64,000 bases of DNA from Dendrolimus kikuchii (Eukaryota > Arthropoda > Insecta > Lepidoptera > Lasiocampidae): the NCBI GenBank assembly GCA_019925095.2, contig CM034411.1:7896001-7960000 (forward strand). The letters run 5' to 3'. The notes beneath the pieces are model-generated. The model did not search any database, was not told the origin of the DNA, and worked only from the letters and a program-made list of their open reading frames with translations. The position numbers and the translations under genes were made by a program. The number at the start of each line of letters is the position of its first letter. Within the stretch, counting starts at the first letter, position 1. Below, in pieces: positions 44,082-55,379 of this stretch.

Positions 44082-44856
44082 TGAAGATCAACCTTCACCC
44101 ATCTGATAACCAGATGAGACATTTTTTTCTATATAATCCTATAGCTTGCTAATCGAAAACTGTTCATGGATATTTTGGAAGTCATCAAAGCATGGCAATA
44201 GTATTCCTTGAACGGTTTTTTGCAGGCAAGCCTATACGGTTATTTTTGTAATTAAATTTTTATTCGGTAACAGATCGGTTTAGTTACCTATGTTGACTTA
44301 CCTATTCATACCTGCGTGGCAGGTGGCCATCAACACAAATAAGTAGGTAAGCCTATCAAGGCTATTTAATAACAGTCCTCATACATTCTTGAAAATAATA
44401 TCCCAGACAGATATTTTTTGCTTATGCTTTTATTTTATTATTTAATTAACATCTTATAATATGTAAATCAACCAAATTAACTTTTTATTTGACATCTTAC
44501 AATATAGGACACAATGCATGATGTGACCACCTATATATAATAGGGAGTATATTTAGCATGAGCATTGTTTACATTTAAGACGGATGTATATGATGTGTTT
44601 CCCGTTGAAGATCCATAATAAATAAATAAATAAAGGCATATTCTCCATGTTAAAGACTATCAATTGAAACTAAATTTGTTCAGTTATCAAAATGTTGAAG
44701 GTTATAAAAAATTTTTTTAATAAAATTAATTTGATTAAAAATAGCCATGAACACTTTTCGATTGGCACGCTATCATAGGCGTGCTTATAAATCAATATAA
44801 TTTGATAATAAAAAATGCCTCATCTGGTTATCAGGTGGATGAAGGTCGATCTTCAC
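44082..44856. mobile_element. Element with ~100-bp terminal inverted repeats
   Basis: 44,082-44,190 ('gaagatcaaccttcacccat', 'ataaccagatgag', 'gctaatcgaaaactgttcat') is inverted at 44,750-44,856 ('atgaacacttttcgattgg', 'tcatctggttatcagg', 'gaaggtcgatcttcac'). The 560-bp centre contains LINE tail I at 44,515-44,632, likely a later insertion. No transposase seen. Alternatively, two separate inverted copies of one repeat. Confidence 0.5.
44515..44632 (+). repeat. LINE-like 3' tail, family I
   Basis: Ends 'tccataataaataaataaataaa'. Matches 6,928-7,050 in reverse complement. Confidence 0.55.
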
Positions 44857-44949
44857 CGTCTCCTCTACTATCAACAGATTTAAGTAACAAAAAAGATATA
44901 CGAGTAATAGTAATTTTATTTTGAATTGTCGTTCAAATCATAACAATAG

Positions 44950-45366
44950 TGTTACTAGTTGCGGGACTCGAATTAAAATGCCGTTGGAATTATTAAAGAG
45001 TTTATTATAACTATACAAACACGTATAACACAGGTACAAATATAACAATACGCGCAAAGTCCGTCACTAAATAGATTACCGAATGTACACACGTCTTGCT
45101 TCGCTTGTGGTTATCGCTCGACTGCCTCAATTGGGGCATTGCTTTATACTGTACAAATACAATATGTCTGCTCGGCCGCGTGAAGTGAATTTCCTAGAAT
45201 CACACCTGGCTAATCACTACCATAAAAGGTTTACAATGGGCTATTTTTCTAATCACAAATTTTTAACACAAAGTAAACAAAAGAAGTCCAAATGCCGAAA
45301 AGGTAATAAAATTTCTACAGATATGCAGGTGTGAATTTGTCTATTGTCGGCGTTCAGGTCGTAACA
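44950..45366 (-). mobile_element. Solo LTR, inverted relative to the 42.6-kb copy
   Basis: On the minus strand it starts 'tgttacgacctgaacgccg' at 45,366 and ends 'gtcccgcaactagtaaca' at 44,950. Shared blocks with 42,615-43,115 include 'cttcttttgtttact', 'ggcagtcgagcgat' and 'cgtgtttgtatagtt'. Flanks atag and atat agree at three of four bases. The 83-aa plus frame across it is antisense and not a gene. Confidence 0.7.
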
Positions 45367-45582
45367 ATATAAAGTCCCAAACATCGTCGAATGAAGTGGC
45401 GGGCACAACTAGTCTATACTGATTTACGAACCTGAAAGTGACTTTGTTTGTTGTTTAAAAATTTAACGCCAAAAGATAGACATAGTCTATGATAGTTTAT
45501 ATGCGTATAGACGCGGTGCATCACATCATAGTTTTTACATCTTTTTAATTAAATAACATAAAAGTCATCATAAGACGATTTT

Positions 45583-45816
45583 GTCAGGTGGTAGGGTATT
45601 TGCCTGTCTGGATGGCTACCATCCCTTGTCTTGAGTATTCCGCCATAACAACCTTGAGTTGTGTTCCAGAATTAGAGGCCTGGTTCCAGTATCCCTTAAG
45701 AGAGCAGCAGCGCATTTGTATTACCTTTGGTGTTGGAAATGTCCTTAGGCGATGGTAACCACTTTCCATCAGATGGGTCGTCTGCCTGTCTGCTGAACTC
45801 ATGCAATAAAAAAAAC
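45583..45816 (+). mobile_element. SINE-like repeat family B, copy 12 (5'-truncated)
   Basis: Begins at the 'caggtggtagggtatttgcc' block and ends 'gaactcatgcaataaaaaaaa'. Confidence 0.75.
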
Positions 45817-45819
45817 CAT

Positions 45820-46850
45820 CGAGGTGTTAGTGGTGAGCAGGACCCTGTGTTCCTATTCCTAATAACATTAGATATGTATGTAGTTTATTTTAAGGATGAA
45901 TTTTAGTTTTGTTTGTAGTTTGAAAGTGTTATAGAAAAAAATCATACAAAAATTAAACATACTCCTTAATAAAATATAATGAATATCTCCAAAATTCTAT
46001 ATTATTATATTTTATATAAAATGTTGTCTATTTCGGTTTTGTGCTCGAATACGTTTGTTTTAAAGAAAATTGATTTAAATAACATTTTGGAAGTGACGTT
46101 CCGCCGCGACATAGGTTAGTTAGTAACCAAGCCAATATCAGGCAATTACCTTGCATTAATATTGCCAAAAAACCGGAACGCATATAAAGATGAAATATCT
46201 TAGGTCACAGTCTAATTATTTTCGGCTTAAAATCTAATAAAGCGGATTTGCCAAAATTGCCAAAACCTTTTCTTTTATCTAGATTTGGTATTTTATAACA
46301 GCTTTTTCCATCAGACTTTTATCTCCATTAAGGTAAGGAATCTTAGTTAAGTGGAATTCTTAACTGTAATTAATTAAGGAAGGGAACCTGTTTAAACTTC
46401 TTTTTAGATTAAATCTATTTTCTTAAGCAAAATTCGTGTAGTTGAACAGTTAAGCATTTAATGATCTTTTAAACGGCTTCAAAAAGACTATAAAAGTATT
46501 GCTATTAATTAATGTAAGACTCTTTTCGGAACGCACCCAAAATGTTTTAGCTGGAAATGGAAAGGAAAGAAAAGCTTTATGCTGGGGCGTCATCTGCGTT
46601 AGTGTTAAAGATTTTAGGCTGTAACCGAATGTGTCTTATTTAAAGCGCTAAAAATTGACGTCTTTAACGCATAGCCACTCTAGAGTATGTAACATACGTT
46701 ATCTGTCAACATTTAACGTCATTAGCAATGTTGCATCTCAAGTAACACCTTAGACCAATCGCCACATCTGCGTTAAACGGCCCAAATCTGTTACATTATC
46801 CCAAATGAAGCCTCCACTTTTGTAGAACATAGAAGACGAAATATAATAAT
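45820..46850. other. AT-rich spacer, nothing recognised
   Basis: No gene or RNA recognised. Confidence 0.35.
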
Positions 46851-47120
46851 AACAGTCCATAAACGTGCCACTACTGCGATCAGTTTTCCCACTATAAAGG
46901 AACGGACGACATACCCGTCACGCTTGTCCAAGGAGGCTTGGCAGGTTTGACACATTGGTTATCTCGACGTGCAGGTTTTATCACGATGTTTTTCTTCACC
47001 GTTGAGCCCATTAGGTTAGGAAACTGCCAAAATGGTGTATGCGTTCCGACCAAGATTCGAACCTGCGCCCTTTGAGTTTGGGACGAGTGAGCTAGCCATT
47101 ACGCTACCCCACGACTATAG
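46850..47120 (-). mobile_element. tRNA-derived SINE, family L, copy 2
   Basis: The minus strand has A box 'ggggtagcgtaatggcta' (47,094-47,111) and B box 'ggttcgaatct' (about 47,053-47,063), then the shared body 'aaacctgcacgtcgagataacc'. The tRNA-like head is the best-preserved in the window, but it continues into the SINE body, so it is not a tRNA gene. Confidence 0.8.
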
Positions 47121-47231
47121 ATATAAGACGAAATATAAGTGTAGCGAAATATTGTAACTGTCATATTAATTTTTGTTTACCAAAATGATACCTATTGGAC
47201 AGTATAAATCTTGTTACCCATTATTTATTAC

Positions 47232-47468
47232 ACTTGTTTTTTTTATTGCAGGAGATCAGCAGACAGGCAGACGGCCCACTTGATGAAAAGCGGTTACCAT
47301 CGCCTATGGACATTTGCAACACCAAAGTTGCTACAAATGCGCTGCTGCTGTCTTAAGGGAGACTGGATCCTGGTCACTCATGCCGGAACACAACTCGAGG
47401 TTGTTATGGCGACATACTTTAGACCAGGGGTGGTAGCCATCCAGTCGGGCAAATGCCCTACCACCTGC
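47232..47468 (-). mobile_element. SINE-like repeat family B, copy 13
   Basis: Minus orientation, T-rich tail at 47,232, ending at 'cctaccacctgcc'. The family 5' third is absent. Downstream 47,470-47,790 is unrelated. Confidence 0.75.
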
Positions 47469-47469
47469 C

Positions 47470-48285
47470 ATATTGTGGCGGCACTATGTGCACAGCACTA
47501 GTTGCGCGTCACATTACTAACCAAAAAGAGAGTTTTTGGCGGGAACTGAATGGGGACGTTGTGCTGTGCAGTTTTATTTTCTAAAAATGTGTAAAATTAC
47601 TCTAAAATGAACAATAGTTGTAGGATATTGATAGTTTTTGAGTAGTAATTATGTGTTTTTGCGAGAAATGTGAACTATATAGCCAAATGTGGCCTTTCGA
47701 GTTTTCACAAGAACTCAGTTGAATGACGTCGATTGTAGCCTGCAATACAACGGCGTCTGGCTTAAAGGCCTAGTTTCCAAGCCTTAAACTAAAAAAAAAA
47801 CTAACCAAAAAGAAAAAACAATGCTGCTATATTATGACTCATATAGAAAAGTACTTTCTTCCCGGCAAAACCATTGTAAATGATAAATACTAATTATTGT
47901 AGTTTAATGTGATCTTTTGTGACGTCCTGCCTGTGGGAATAAATAAGTACCAACTATCTATGTGCCCTGGATTTTTATTTATCCAAAACTGTCGACTCGG
48001 AGGTGACTAGAAACTCCACACACTCATGAAATCCTATAAAATGCAATTAAAGATCTTTTCAGATTTAAGCTAAAAGATAGGCTGTTAAATATAATAAATA
48101 CGTAAGCTATAAGATATTAAGGTGACTATATTGACTAAAGTTTTCCTGCGGCTTCACCACGTAAAAAACTTCTTTCTTTCTTACTACGTAGGTATTTGTT
48201 AGTGAATTTAAAACACGCGATTGTAGAACCATCTATTTAGCTAATCTGTCTATTTTGTGGAAACGACATCATTTATCGCAACAAA
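47470..48285. other. Unassigned sequence
   Basis: No recognised gene; includes a short A-run at 47,792-47,801. Confidence 0.35.
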
Positions 48286-48289
48286 ATGA

Positions 48290-48699
48290 ACCTACGGTGT
48301 TAACTGGGTTATAAGCCAGCACTATTTCGAATTTCATTCATATACGTTCAGTAGTTTCCAAAAAAGATGCGATCGCAGCGCCAACTCTTTCACTATTTTC
48401 GTCAATACCACGGAAACGCTTTTATCGGGACGTCATTTATCGGAATAGAAAGTATGCTAAGTTACGCCCCTGGATATAAGCTAGCTCAATATCGAGTTTA
48501 ATTTAAATTCCAGTAGTGGTTTTCACGTGATGCTCTAACAGACAGACAGAACAGACAGAAATACAGACAGAGAGACAGACAAAAATTTTAAAAATTGCTT
48601 TTTCGAAATCTACTGGCCCGTATTTTCCCCCTGATTTTTTTCACATTTTGAAACATATTGTACAAACTCCAACCATTTCCGGTTTTATTATAACATAGA
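48290..48699 (-). mobile_element. Helitron-like element, minus strand, partial
   Basis: On the minus strand it starts A|TC (tctatgttataataaaacc from 48,699), like the copy at 14,242. It contains the 'gtctgtctctctgtctgt' region and 'ccactactggaatt'. No clear CTAG end. Confidence 0.45.
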
Positions 48700-48716
48700 T
48701 AAAGTGTTACACATTT

Positions 48717-48926
48717 TCATCCGCGTAAGAACGTAGAAAGAATACAATTTCCTGCGACCCGCCGGCTTATCGTAGGAGGCGACAAAACAACCAACAGCCA
48801 GGTGGTAGGGTATTTGCCCGATGACTACCACCTCTGGTCTAGAGTGTGCTGCCGTTACAACCTTGAATTATGTTCCGGCATTAGCAACCAGGTTCCAGTC
48901 TCCGTTTAGAGAGCTGCAGCACATTA
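48717..48926 (+). mobile_element. SINE-like repeat family B, copy 14 (3'-truncated)
   Basis: Begins 'tccgcgtaagaacgtagaaag' and stops at 'gagctgcagcacatta', so the A-rich tail is missing, which is unusual for this family. Confidence 0.7.
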
Positions 48927-48929
48927 GCG

Positions 48930-49480
48930 AATTGCCTCTCTTGACATTATGTACACTTACAATTTTTAGCGGAAGTTAGTCCTGAAGAATAAAACCTTCG
49001 TGATGTATAATTATAAACTTTATTTTTTGAATATTATTTTACACTCTAAGCAGAAACCTTCAGCCACTGCCGATAATATCTTAGTTTCATACAGTTAAGC
49101 TAAGAAAAATATCTAATTATACTATTTTAGACCCCTCTTTGCCAAACATCATACTGTGGTATCCTAATGAATAAATTAATGTATTCTTCACACCCTTTGC
49201 ACGGCGATAACTAATGCTCCCCATAGCGGTTTCTTACAAAAAGCCTTTTGGCTCGCGGGTCAGTGGGGCAACACCATAAATAGTAATAAATCCACCACTT
49301 GACTTTGACAAATGATTGTGAATACGATGGTGTGCAATATAAAACGTGGTTTAAAAGCAATCGCGTGCAATGCAAAGAAGTCAATATACTACAGCGCCCA
49401 CAATATACCTACATACAATATTTATATATGCATATAGATATTTTTGTATGCAGTATATGAAATTTATAATATTAATACAT
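48930..49480. other. AT-rich spacer, nothing recognised
   Basis: No gene or RNA recognised. Confidence 0.35.
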
Positions 49481-49484
49481 AATA

Positions 49485-49600
49485 ACGGCCCCGGCAGACA
49501 TTAAAAAAAATCTAGAACCCTATTGCAACACCACCTACCGGATTTATTTGTGAAGTTAAACCGTCCAAGGATCCACTCAAACACAAACCAAAAATTTCAT
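49485..49600 (+). repeat. Repeat family C copy
   Basis: 'aacaccacctaccgg', 'ccgtccaaggatccactcaaac' (in part) and 'aaaatttcatcaaa' match the 120-bp unit at 2,810-3,060. Confidence 0.55.
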
Positions 49601-49604
49601 CAAA

Positions 49605-49740
49605 TGATTGAATGAATCTTTATTTCCAGAGATATAGGTAGTGATATGTCGACAATAGTTCATATAGCAGTGCGACTAGTTCACCGTATCTGACCTATGG
49701 TCGTACAAATATTTTTAAATGTATGGGTGAATTATCCATA
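49605..49740 (-). repeat. LINE-like 3' tail, family E
   Basis: Colinear with 50,845-50,960: 'atctttatttccagag', 'tcgacaatagttcat', 'cacc.tatc.cacctatg'. In minus orientation it ends in an AATAAAGATT-type tail. Confidence 0.45.
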
Positions 49741-49879
49741 AATTTTACATTTTAAATTATATTAATACCTACTAAAACATTTAGTTTTGAAGCCTTATTA
49801 TGCAATTAAAGTCAAATAAATTTAACATACATAGAGTAACAATTTCAATCTATACAATCTAAAATCTTTATTAGGTACA

Positions 49880-50026
49880 TAAATACATACATAACTTCAC
49901 GCCAGTTCCCTTGCGGGGTAGGCACGAACAACAGAGTGCCATTTAGGCTTATTCTTACACACCTCACTTGCCTCTTTGACATTCATAACTCTTGTCATGC
50001 AAGCTCGTCTGTTCTTGAGGCTCTTT
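49880..50026 (-). repeat. RTE-like LINE 3' end fragment
   Basis: The minus strand gives 'gcctcaagaacagacgagc', 'gaatgtcaaagaggcaagtg', 'gtgcctaccccgcaagggaa' and the (atgt) tail, colinear with the end of 15,171-15,694 and 35,671-36,174. Confidence 0.7.
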
Positions 50027-50214
50027 ATTAGGTACTATGTAAAATTATAATATAAAAGACTAGCTGATCCGGTAAACTTCGTACCGCCTCAGAATAAATA
50101 AATAAAAAACGTTGATTTCTGAACGATTGGATGAACATCAAATGTTTGACAGGTAGGAATAGTTTCTAAGAGAAAGCGAAATTGTTGTTTTTACTATATT
50201 CCAAGCATTTTTTC

Positions 50215-50640
50215 ATATTTACTCACCTTTTAAACCTTCCCTGGACTTCCACAAATAATTCAAAACCAAAATTAGCCAAACCAGTCCAGCCGTTCTCGAG
50301 TTTTAGCGAGACTAACGAACAGCAATTGATTTTTATATATAGAGATTATCAATTCTAAGTCACAATTTATTTTTAAAAATAGTTGTAAGATATCTATAAT
50401 TATAGATAATACATACAATGTAGGGTGTAAATTCAAAATTTAAAAAATTTGATATAATTATCGGAAGTCAAAACATTCATTTAACGAATAAAAACATCTA
50501 CTGCATAACGAATTCCTGGAACAGGTTTCAGCGCCACCTACCGTATCCAATTACAAATCTAAACCATTCCGGGACTCAGTAAAACATATAAAAAACGGCT
50601 TAAGAGTTCAGTGACACAAATACGTATAAATATTATAGGA
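50215..50640 (+). repeat. Repeat family C remnants
   Basis: Two pieces: 50,215-50,345 ('accagtccagccgttctcgag' in part, ending 'ttttatatatagag') and 50,515-50,640 ('cagcgccacctaccg', 'aaaccattccgggactcag', 'gttcagtgacac'). Confidence 0.45.
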
Positions 50641-50844
50641 ACTGCCAAAGCTCACAATGAACCAGTAATCGTTTAAACTTCATCCGAAAAATCTTTTAAT
50701 ATCTTTCCAAGTATGACTGCACCTTGCAATGGCCAGTTGTTTTTAGGATAACGATATAAGACGTCAAGCTATACTCTCTTGATTTATATTCAAAATTGTC
50801 GCATTATTGATTTGACAAAGCGTTTCCATTCCATGCCTTGGAAT

Positions 50845-50960
50845 GAATAATTAATTAATCTTTATTTGCATAAATGTAAGTAATAGTATGTTGACAATAT
50901 TTGATAAACAAGGTCACTAGTATCACCATATCACACCTATGATTCTACAAATATAAAAAT
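50845..50960 (-). repeat. LINE-like 3' tail, family E
   Basis: 'taatctttatttgcataaatg', 'tgttgacaatatttgataaa' and 'cacctatgattctac' match 49,610-49,735. Confidence 0.45.
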
Positions 50961-51248
50961 TATTCTTTAAATTCTTTATATTATTATTTTTGTCAGTCTT
51001 GTAAGAAATGTAATTTACAGTTTGACATTGTAATATTACAGCAATTACAGTACTGTCAAATACAGTGACGACGTCATTTGAACTGACAGCATCACTTCCG
51101 ACGCAAACCGGCTGGTTGTGCGTGAACTGAAACAATTAGGAATACAAATAACGGTCGTTTACAATGGATTCGAATATCCATAAAATAACATTAACTGACT
51201 ACCGTCTTTTAATTCGAGTGAAAGAAATGATATGTTTGAGCACAGTTT

Positions 51249-51560
51249 TATCCGTGCAGGAACGAAGAAAGAATACAGTTTCCTGCGGCCAGGTGGTCTG
51301 TCGTAAGAGGCTACAAAACAACCCACAGCCAGGTGGTAGGGTATTTACCCGACGGCTACCACCCCCGGCCTAGAGTATGCGCCATAACAAACTTGAGTTG
51401 TGTTCCGCCATTAGTGGCCAGGTTCCAGCCTCCCTTTACAGAGTGGCAGTGCATTGGTGGCAGCTTTGGTATTACAAATGTCCATAGGCGATGGTAACCG
51501 CTTTCCATCAGGTGGACCATCTGCATATCTGCTGAACTCATGTAACAAATAAATAAAAAA
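51249..51560 (+). mobile_element. SINE-like repeat family B, copy 15 (full length)
   Basis: Begins 'atccgtgcaggaacgaagaaag' and ends 'gaactcatgtaacaaataaataaaaaa'. All blocks are present except a short deletion at 'gactggat'. Confidence 0.8.
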
Positions 51561-51879
51561 CGTGTGCGTCTCGGGACGCTCGACAGAAGTGATAACTTAG
51601 CCTGCCTACCACTGCCGTATGCGTGAGAGAAAGGGAAACCGGACAGACTGGCGCCGTAACGCGTTACGTAACGAAGCGGTTTACCCTCCCATAATAAGTT
51701 ATTACTTCAAAAAATTAAAAACATGTTTTAAATGGTTTTAATTCAAGTCAATATTATTTCATTCCGCATTGCTTGTAAACGAACGTCTTCGAGCAGTGCG
51801 TCCTCTCTGTTCTGGCAGGATCGGTCTATAAATTCCAGGTCGCTTAAAGACATATGGAATGAGCTATGCCCGAAGTGTC

Positions 51880-52280
51880 TCTTATGGATAAAATCCGAAA
51901 TGGGGATATTCGTAAGAGAACCGGTATAATCGACATAGCTTGGAAAATTAGCAAGCTGAAGTAGAAATGGATAAGTCGTGTCTGTTGCAGGTCTGATGTC
52001 AGATTGTTTGAGGGCGTTTGATGAGGAAAGCGGAGGACCGAGATATGTGGCGCAAACTTAAGTTATTCAAAACATTTTGATAATTCATGTATAGTAATTT
52101 ATATACAAGTTTATTTTTATTATTTAACTGTATTTTTTTATGTTAGTTTAGTTAAATATTGAATTGAAATTTAAAACATATTTTTCAAACTGATTTGATC
52201 ACAAGTTATGCCGAATACCGTAAGAAGTAAAACGGACCCTTGGCTTTGGATGATCCGGATATAACCGGGACTTAACTCTG
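51880..52280 (+). pseudogene. RTE-like LINE C-terminal fragment, second subfamily
   Basis: Frame 'RNGDIRKRTGIIDIAWKISK' followed by LKWKWISR, then an 'RCGANL'-type region after stops. It matches the 'I...E...RT...DI...I..LKW.WAGH' block of the same LINE type as 34,866-35,095. Decayed. Sequence to 52,280 is probably its 3' UTR. Confidence 0.55.
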
Positions 52281-52284
52281 GGAC

Positions 52285-53245
52285 GACGATGATAACTTTT
52301 AGTCTGTATAATAGACAATTTTCATGAGATAATCCCGTAATATAGTAATAATCTAGTATCTACTGAAATGTAATGACCACCCATGGGCATATCACAAGAT
52401 TCTATGTATAATAAACCTTACGAAAAATCTTGTTATTGTCGGACGTGAAATTAGGTCCATAGTTCTATTAACTCCATGAAAATATCAAAACCTTGGCTCG
52501 TCGATCAAACTTCAATATCGACATAATACGGCTAAATAAGAAAATAGCTTTCGTTGAATCGTTACTTCTACATGAAGAACATCACACGAACAGTCGCTGT
52601 TAGTGTTGCAAACTAATAAATTAGTTTGTTCAAAATTTTTGAAGTGAAAACTTCTTTAGCTACGAAGGGCACTTTTGAGATGGGCAAAAAAGTACTGAAA
52701 TCTTGGATCGTCGTCACGCTCAGATACAAAGTGTTCACTTCTGACGTGAAGTCCTACAACTGCACAGTTTTTTATCACATTACATTTTGTTTAGTCTCAC
52801 AGTCTTTTATCACGGCTATTGGAAGCGGTGTGCTACGTTAGACTAAAATTATAAATCTTATTAAAATGCGCTTAAAACCGGATAACATGTAGTAGATAGA
52901 TATTAATTAAATTTCAATAATTAGTTTTCGAAATTAAAAACAACTGCGTGTTTATATATTGATGTATTGTGTGCAATGAAGATTTATCTGCCTATCTATA
53001 AAAAAGAAACTGGCAACAAAAACATATTGTACTTCCGACTAATTAATTATATACATAAAATTAAAAAAAGGTTGGATTTTGAAACTATTATATCGAGTGG
53101 CTTCAATGACCTACGTATATGCAATATAGTGTCACCTATTGTTTTGCCTAAAAAGTATTGAAACTATCCATATTATATTTGTAAATTTTGTTTGAGCAAT
53201 AAAGTATTATCTATCACTATTTTTTATAATAATATTAATAGGGAA
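52285..53245. other. Unassigned AT-rich sequence
   Basis: The block near 52,640-52,760 ('gtgaaaacttctttagctac') has a relative at 13,660. Frames at 52626-52841 and 52967-53161 have no domain. Confidence 0.35.
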
Positions 53246-53248
53246 GAA

Positions 53249-53590
53249 TGTTACGAATTTCCCGGTACTGGCAACACCAGCCCCAAACTTGCTTTCAGCC
53301 AGAGTGAGACGGCAACACCGACCAATGCGTTGGCCTGTAAATGATTTATACTCGCGTTTTATATTTCATATACCATTCCATCTTGGCGGGAAACGTGTGA
53401 ATTCGCGTAGAAACTCTTGTTACGGCCAGAACCGAATTAGGAAATTGGTATACAAGATTATTTGTGCTAGCTTGGGTTGGGTATGGCCTCTCTTTTTCGT
53501 TCTTCATGTTTAAATATGCCTTCACACAAATTTTGTATGCAACCATTGTAGAAAAAAAAATTAAGCAGGTAAGCACTAGGTAACATACGG
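53249..53590 (+). mobile_element. Possible LTR start (TGTTACGAA)
   Basis: 'tgttacgaatttcccggtac' resembles the start of the other LTRs. 'gcactaggtaaca' near 53,573-53,585 could be a GTAACA end, giving about 337 bp. No target duplication seen; weak call. Confidence 0.3.
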
Positions 53591-53788
53591 ACTCGTGTGA
53601 CTGAAGCTTCAGTCTGATAGTAAGTCTGTAAGTCTTTGACTTGACTTTTCTCTTTACTCGACATTGGCAAAATCAATGCATAAATGGCATTGCAGCTATA
53701 ACCTTAAAAAAAAAAGTCTTTGACTGATACATATGTCAGTGGACAGTTGAAAATTTTAACACGTAAAAATAATATATAATTTTATCTA

Positions 53789-54327
53789 TCTATAATATTA
53801 TAAGATTTTAAACATGCCATATCCTGTACACTGAAGCTATTAAAAAAACAACTGGAATAGAATATACAAACGACGGAGAACACGATGCAATTTTTTTTTA
53901 AGATTTCTTGTCTGTTTATCGGTTTGTCTGTTTGTTCGGGATTCACGCAAAAATTACTGGGCCGATTTCAATGTGGTTTTCACTAGTCGATAGAAAATTC
54001 TTAGACTTAAAATCTGCGCTACTTTTTATCCTGGGAATTATTTAAAATTGCCAGATAGAAAATCGAATTCCACCAATACGATTTTTTCACTGATCGATAG
54101 CAAATATTATGTAATAAAAAGTGTAATATTTTTTATCCCAAGAATCCTGCGAGAATTCACCCGAGAGCAGTTCGTAGTTGTTCGGGTGCGGTAAATGAGC
54201 TTATTCCGACACGGTTTTTACTAAAACGATAGCTTACATTCATTTTTATATACTGCGATACTTTGTGTCTTGGGAATCCTGCAGGAATTTCAAGTCAAGC
54301 ATAGTTGAAGTCGCGGGCATATCCTAG
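53789..54327 (+). mobile_element. Helitron-like family A, complete copy
   Basis: Starts A|TC (tctataatattataagat) and ends 'gtcgcgggcatatcctag' followed by T, the host-site pattern expected for Helitrons. The 539-bp interior has no Rep/helicase frame. Other copies (25,130; 28,696; 54,728; 1,236) are partial, so this one defines the family. Confidence 0.7.
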
Positions 54328-54399
54328 TATAAAATATTACCTATATACATATTAAAAACTTAAAATATTATAATCTCATACACGTAATAAAACTTAGTT

Positions 54400-54560
54400 G
54401 TATTGTACTTATAAGTATAAGTGGAATACTGGGCCTAAGTCCCTATCTTCCATGAGGAAGGGGTCCAGAAAGCGGACTAGATTACCTCGCAGGATTCATA
54501 GCTCTTTGTAAAAGCTCATGGCCTCAGTATCCCATAGTACAAGAGTCTCAACAGCAAAAG
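54400..54560. repeat. Anonymous repeat J
   Basis: Shares 'catggcctcagtatccca' with 24,490-24,520 (catggcctcagaacccca). Confidence 0.35.
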
Positions 54561-54727
54561 GCACAAATACACGATTCACTGAGAATATTTAATACAGAAT
54601 TCAATCTCAAGTTTGAATCAAAAACATCTTTTTGTTTAAGAATTATGTTATATATAAGTACAATGAAATATAAACTAAATAGTTAAAACTAAAGTACACG
54701 ATGTAGCAGATCACTGCCAGCGGAGAG

Positions 54728-55377
54728 CGTGCCCAGACAACATTTTATTACATAAAATTTGCTATCGATCTGTGAAAAAATTGCATTGGAATTGGATTTT
54801 TTTAATCTGGCCATTTTAAATAATTCCCGCGGGATTCCCGGGATAAAAAGTAGCACAAATTTTACGTCTAAGAATTAGCTGTCGATCAGCGAAAACTGCA
54901 TCCATATTACCCCAGTAGTTTTTACGTTTAGTTTTCTATCCGTGCAGGAACGGAGAAAGAATACAATTTCCTGCGACCAGGCGGCCTGTCGTAAGAGGCG
55001 ACAAAACAACCCACAGCCAGGTCATAGGGCATTTGCCCGACTGGATAGCTACCACCCCTGGTTTAAGGTATGTCGCCATAACAACCTTGTGTTGTGTTCC
55101 GGCGTTAGTGACCAGGTTCCAGTCTCCCTTAAGAGAGCAGCAGCGCATTTGTAGCACCTTTGGTGTTGCAAATGTCCATAGGCGATGGTAACCGGTATCC
55201 ATCAAGTGGGCCGTCTGCCTGTCTGCTGAACTCAAAAAACCCACAAGACAAACAGACAGGAAATCTAAAAAAAAATGCTTCATGTTTTCCGTCGTTTACA
55301 TAGTCTATTCCAGTTGTTTGTTTTAAATAGCTATAATGTGCAGACACAGCATGTTTAGAATTTTATAATATTACAGA
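54728..55377 (-). mobile_element. Helitron-like family A copy split by a family B insertion
   Basis: On the minus strand the 5' end (A|TC at 55,377) runs to about 55,240, and the matching continuation resumes at about 54,935 down to 54,728. The interruption is family B copy 16. The segment 'tgaatcccgaa' expected at the junction is missing, so the insertion was accompanied by a small deletion. Confidence 0.6.
54937..55239 (+). mobile_element. SINE-like repeat family B, copy 16 (full length, nested)
   Basis: Begins 'tatccgtgcaggaacggaga' and ends 'tgctgaactcaaaaaac'. One of the least diverged copies, inserted inside a Helitron-like element. The 115-aa minus frame over it is an artefact. Confidence 0.8.
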
Positions 55378-55379
55378 TT

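Noticed and set aside
46850..47120. tRNA-like head with good A and B boxes as a possible tRNA gene
   Set aside because: It continues into a body shared with 12,870-13,170, so it is a tRNA-derived SINE. The same applies to 10,548-10,792 and 32,398-32,640.
4925..55283. Recurring 65-115-aa frames containing SADRQTAHLMESGYHRL or NTISCGQAACRK
   Set aside because: These are translations of family B copies in either orientation. They recur wherever the repeat occurs and are not a protein family.
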